Below, piece after piece: positions 49,188 to 50,938 of a stretch of DNA of 50,938 bases; position 1 is the first letter of the stretch; each line of letters begins with the position of its first letter. The notes beneath the pieces were generated by a model, which searched no databases, was not told the origin of the DNA, and saw nothing but the letters and a program-made list of their open reading frames with translations. Source of the stretch: JADJWR01 sp964509545. GTDB lineage: Bacteria > Pseudomonadota > Gammaproteobacteria > Burkholderiales > Burkholderiaceae_F. Made by a program: the position numbers and the translations under genes. The stretch lies in NCBI GenBank assembly GCA_964509545.1, contig CAZDXQ010000025.1, positions 1-50,938 on the forward strand, in the 5' to 3' direction.

Positions 49188-49391
49188 ATGGCTGTTGGCA
49201 CTGTCAAATGGTTCAACGACGCAAAAGGCTTCGGCTTCATCACCCCCGAAGACGGCGGCAAGGACCTGTTCGCGCACTTCTCTGAAATTCAGGCGGGCGG
49301 CTTCAAGTCGCTGAGCGAAGGTCAGCGGGTGGAGTTCGTCGTCAAGCAGGGCGCAAAGGGCCCGCAGGCGGGCGAAATCCGGCCCGTCTGA
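49188..49391 (+). CDS. Cold-shock-domain protein (CspA family)
   Basis: The 67-residue protein is a single OB-fold with the RNA-binding motifs KGFGFITPEDG (RNP1) and LFAHFSEIQ (RNP2). It binds single-stranded nucleic acids and melts mRNA structure. The stop codon sits in the loop of a 9-bp hairpin. It is followed by an infA paralogue, a pairing I have seen in Betaproteobacteria. Confidence 0.97.
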   Translation: MAVGTVKWFNDAKGFGFITPEDGGKDLFAHFSEIQAGGFKSLSEGQRVEFVVKQGAKGPQAGEIRPV

Positions 49392-49402
49392 ACGACGGGC
49401 CG
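49380..49402 (+). terminator. Hairpin spanning the csp stop codon
   Basis: CGGCCCGTC and GACGGGCCG form a perfect 9-bp stem; the five-base loop TGAAC contains the csp stop codon. No T-run follows, so attenuation of read-through into infA or 3' stabilisation are both possible. Confidence 0.5.
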
Positions 49403-49581
49403 CCCGATAGCGCGCGGCCCAGTGCCACGCGCTTGACCGACTTCGGCGCCGCGCGATCCGCGCGGCGTCGGCTATCCCATCAATCGCACAGCCCGGCGTC
49501 AGCCGCGCTGCTGCCGTGCGGAAGCGCGCCGGCCGCCGCCGGGGCTCGTCGTCCGCGTTCCTCACATTAAGAGATCGCGCC

Positions 49582-49839
49582 ATGGCCAAGGAAGAACACC
49601 TCGAAATGAACGGCGTTGTCAGCGAAGTGCTGCCCGACAGCCGGTTCCGCGTCACGCTGGACAACGGCCACGAGCTCGTGGCGTACTCCGCAGGTAAGAT
49701 GCGCAAGCACCACATTCGCATTCTTGCAGGTGACAAGGTCGCGTTGGAATTGTCCCCGTACGACCTGAGCAAGGGGCGCATCACGTTCCGTCACCTCGAC
49801 AGCAAGCGCCCGGCCGCCGCTCCGCGGCGCCGCTACTGA
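49582..49839 (+). CDS. infA: Translation initiation factor IF-1
   Basis: The 85-residue protein is IF-1 with a short basic C-terminal tail. VVSEVLPDSRFRVTL, MRKHHIRILAGDKVALELSP and YDLSKGRITFRH are all typical. IF-1 binds the ribosomal A site during initiation. The location beside csp rather than in the ribosomal protein operon suggests this is a second copy, as is common in Betaproteobacteria, possibly used in the cold. The start at 49582 is where the family begins. Confidence 0.95.
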   Translation: MAKEEHLEMNGVVSEVLPDSRFRVTLDNGHELVAYSAGKMRKHHIRILAGDKVALELSPYDLSKGRITFRHLDSKRPAAAPRRRY

Positions 49840-50047
49840 TCGAACTCGACGCGACCGCGATGCGCGGCTACAAGGTGCGACTGCAGCGGGTTGCCATCGC
49901 CTGAGGCGCCGATCTGCACATCGGTGCGCTGTTCGACAGCCAGCCATGCGCCGATCTCGACGGTGCGGCCGCGACCGTAGTTCCCGTCTGCACCCGTCAG
50001 TGATTGATCCCGGGCGCAGTCATGACACGAAAGGTTCAGTGGCACCG

Positions 50048-50518
50048 ATGAAGCAGATTCATTCGAGCATCGACATCAAGGCACCGGCGTCGGTCGTATG
50101 GGCGATATTGACCGATTTCGCCACCTACAAACGCTGGAATCCGTACATCCGCGCAATCCTCGGTCGTCCAGACAAGGGCGGTGCGCTGAGGATGACTCTT
50201 CAGCGCAATGGCCGGGCGGCCATGTCGACGAGTTCCTTGCTCACGCACGTGCGCGAACCGCGCGAATTGCGCTGGCGCCGCAGGCACCTGGTGCCCGGCT
50301 TTTACACCACGGAGCATTGGTTTCGCATCGAATCGCTGCCGGCCGGCGGCGTGCGCTTCCATCAAACCGAGCAGATCAAAGGGCTCTTCGCCTCGTTGCT
50401 CAGCGCAGGCAGCGGGCGCGCCACGGAAGAGAGTTTCCACGCAATGAACCACGCGCTGAAGGCGCGCGCCGAACGCCTGCAGGCGGGGCTGGATGCGGCG
50501 GACGACGCCGCCTCGTAG
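50048..50518 (+). CDS. SRPBCC-family (polyketide cyclase-like) ligand-binding protein
   Basis: The 156-residue protein has the START/SRPBCC pattern: SIDIKAPASVVWAILTDFATYKRWNPYI at the N-terminus (split motif) and FHQTEQIKGLFASLL near the end, finishing with a long helix. These proteins bind lipids or other hydrophobic ligands in a deep pocket; no catalytic role is clear. It appears to be a single gene downstream of infA. Confidence 0.88.
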   Translation: MKQIHSSIDIKAPASVVWAILTDFATYKRWNPYIRAILGRPDKGGALRMTLQRNGRAAMSTSSLLTHVREPRELRWRRRHLVPGFYTTEHWFRIESLPAGGVRFHQTEQIKGLFASLLSAGSGRATEESFHAMNHALKARAERLQAGLDAADDAAS

Positions 50519-50854
50519 GCCCGGAGGCCGACCTGCCCATAGTGGCGGATCGCGTGCCGCCCGGCAGGCGAGCAATGATTCGTGCCGCCCGCGCCTGCGT
50601 CGTCCCGTGAAGGATGGCGGGCACGGCCGGCGCGTTCTCTCGTCCAGCGATGCGCAGGCGACCTTGAGTTCGACGCTGACTACCGGGCTCTTGGCCGATG
50701 TCTGACGGCCAGGTCGATGTCTTGACACCTTACCCGCGACAGGAAGGCGCTCTGAACTCTCAAGAAGTGTGCAAACAACTCTTTGTCGCCGACCTCTGCA
50801 GTCGCAACTGTGCAGGGGTCGGTGCGGCCGGCTGATCTGGAGATGGAGGCTGTC
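50519..50854. other. Intergenic stretch near the right end
   Basis: About 335 bases with no supported gene. A TTGACA near 50722 could be a -35 element, but no convincing -10 follows at the right distance. The region leads to a ribosome site at about 50845-50849 and the truncated start at 50855. Confidence 0.35.
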
Positions 50855-50887
50855 ATGTCGATGTTCCTTGATCGGCAAGTGACCTAA
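50855..50887 (+). pseudogene. Ten-codon start of a gene cut by the right terminal repeat
   Basis: A strong ribosome site (GATGGAGG, five bases before the ATG) precedes MSMFLDRQVT, and the TAA that ends it is made of the first three bases of the 54-bp repeat. This looks like the 5' end of a gene interrupted by the repeat, mirroring the truncated ATP-grasp gene at the left end. Too short for a family call. Confidence 0.4.
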
Positions 50888-50938
50888 TTCCATTTCTAAT
50901 TCAATAAGGCACTCATAATCCAAGGCCAGGCGACGATC
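50885..50938. repeat. 54-bp terminal inverted repeat, right copy
   Basis: Exact reverse complement of positions 2-55. Reading outward from the window, both ends begin TAATTCCATTTCTAATTC. That is what two inverted copies of one mobile element flanking this segment would give, or a repeat-limited assembly break. Confidence 0.9.

Noticed and set aside
50036..50923. A minus-strand frame sharing its first 13 residues with a plus-strand frame at the left end.
   Set aside because: The shared residues come from the 54-bp inverted repeat; the remainder is a shadow of the SRPBCC gene.

Overview
The window is a G+C-rich stretch (roughly two thirds G+C by eye) that reads as betaproteobacterial, in the broad Burkholderiales/Rhodocyclales range. 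The reasons are a tripartite tricarboxylate transporter with its own TctDE two-component system, a second stand-alone Bug/TctC-type binding protein, an infA paralogue beside a cold-shock gene, and strong codon bias to G/C at third positions. No rRNA, tRNA or CRISPR array was seen. The two ends of the window carry the same 54-bp A+T-rich sequence in inverted orientation, and a gene is cut off exactly where each copy begins.

Layout. About 0.02-5.5 kb (minus strand): tctD-tctE-tctC-tctB-tctA followed by a truncated ATP-grasp (ATP-citrate-lyase-like) gene. 5.6-8.6 kb (minus): otsB and a membrane-anchored otsA for trehalose synthesis. 9.0-12.1 kb (plus): an orphan FixJ-type regulator, then an NfeD protease/stomatin pair. 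12.2-24.1 kb (plus): glgB-glgE-treS/maltokinase fusion, a small membrane protein, glucokinase, a DUF2934 protein and phosphoketolase. 24.2-32.6 kb: a host-attachment-family protein, an exported small-domain protein, a CPA2 antiporter, a GCS2-type ligase with a class I glutamine-amidotransferase-like hydrolase, a chimeric glgX-treY gene, MscS and a MaoC hydratase. 32.8-36.0 kb: a Bug protein and menB-menE. 36.1-41.9 kb (minus): a MacAB/TolC-type efflux operon bracketed by two decayed IS91-family transposase fragments. 41.9-50.9 kb: an accessory patch with a DUF4440 lipoprotein, a frameshifted tannase, an IS1595-family element with a nonsense-mutated transposase, an acetamidase, a TAXI-like short exported protein, a trypsin-like protease, csp, infA and an SRPBCC protein.

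How the genes work together. OtsA/OtsB can make trehalose. TreS converts trehalose to maltose, the fused maltokinase phosphorylates it, GlgE polymerises maltose-1-phosphate and GlgB branches the product. This is a complete GlgE route to alpha-glucan, with glucokinase and phosphoketolase as downstream carbon handling. The gene that would connect glucan breakdown back to trehalose (GlgX/TreZ/TreY) is represented only by an in-frame chimera that keeps the N-terminal part of GlgX and the C-terminal half of TreY, with the catalytic cores of both missing. The chimera is the most unusual object in the window. The IS91-bracketed efflux cassette and the repeat-bounded ends are the next most notable.
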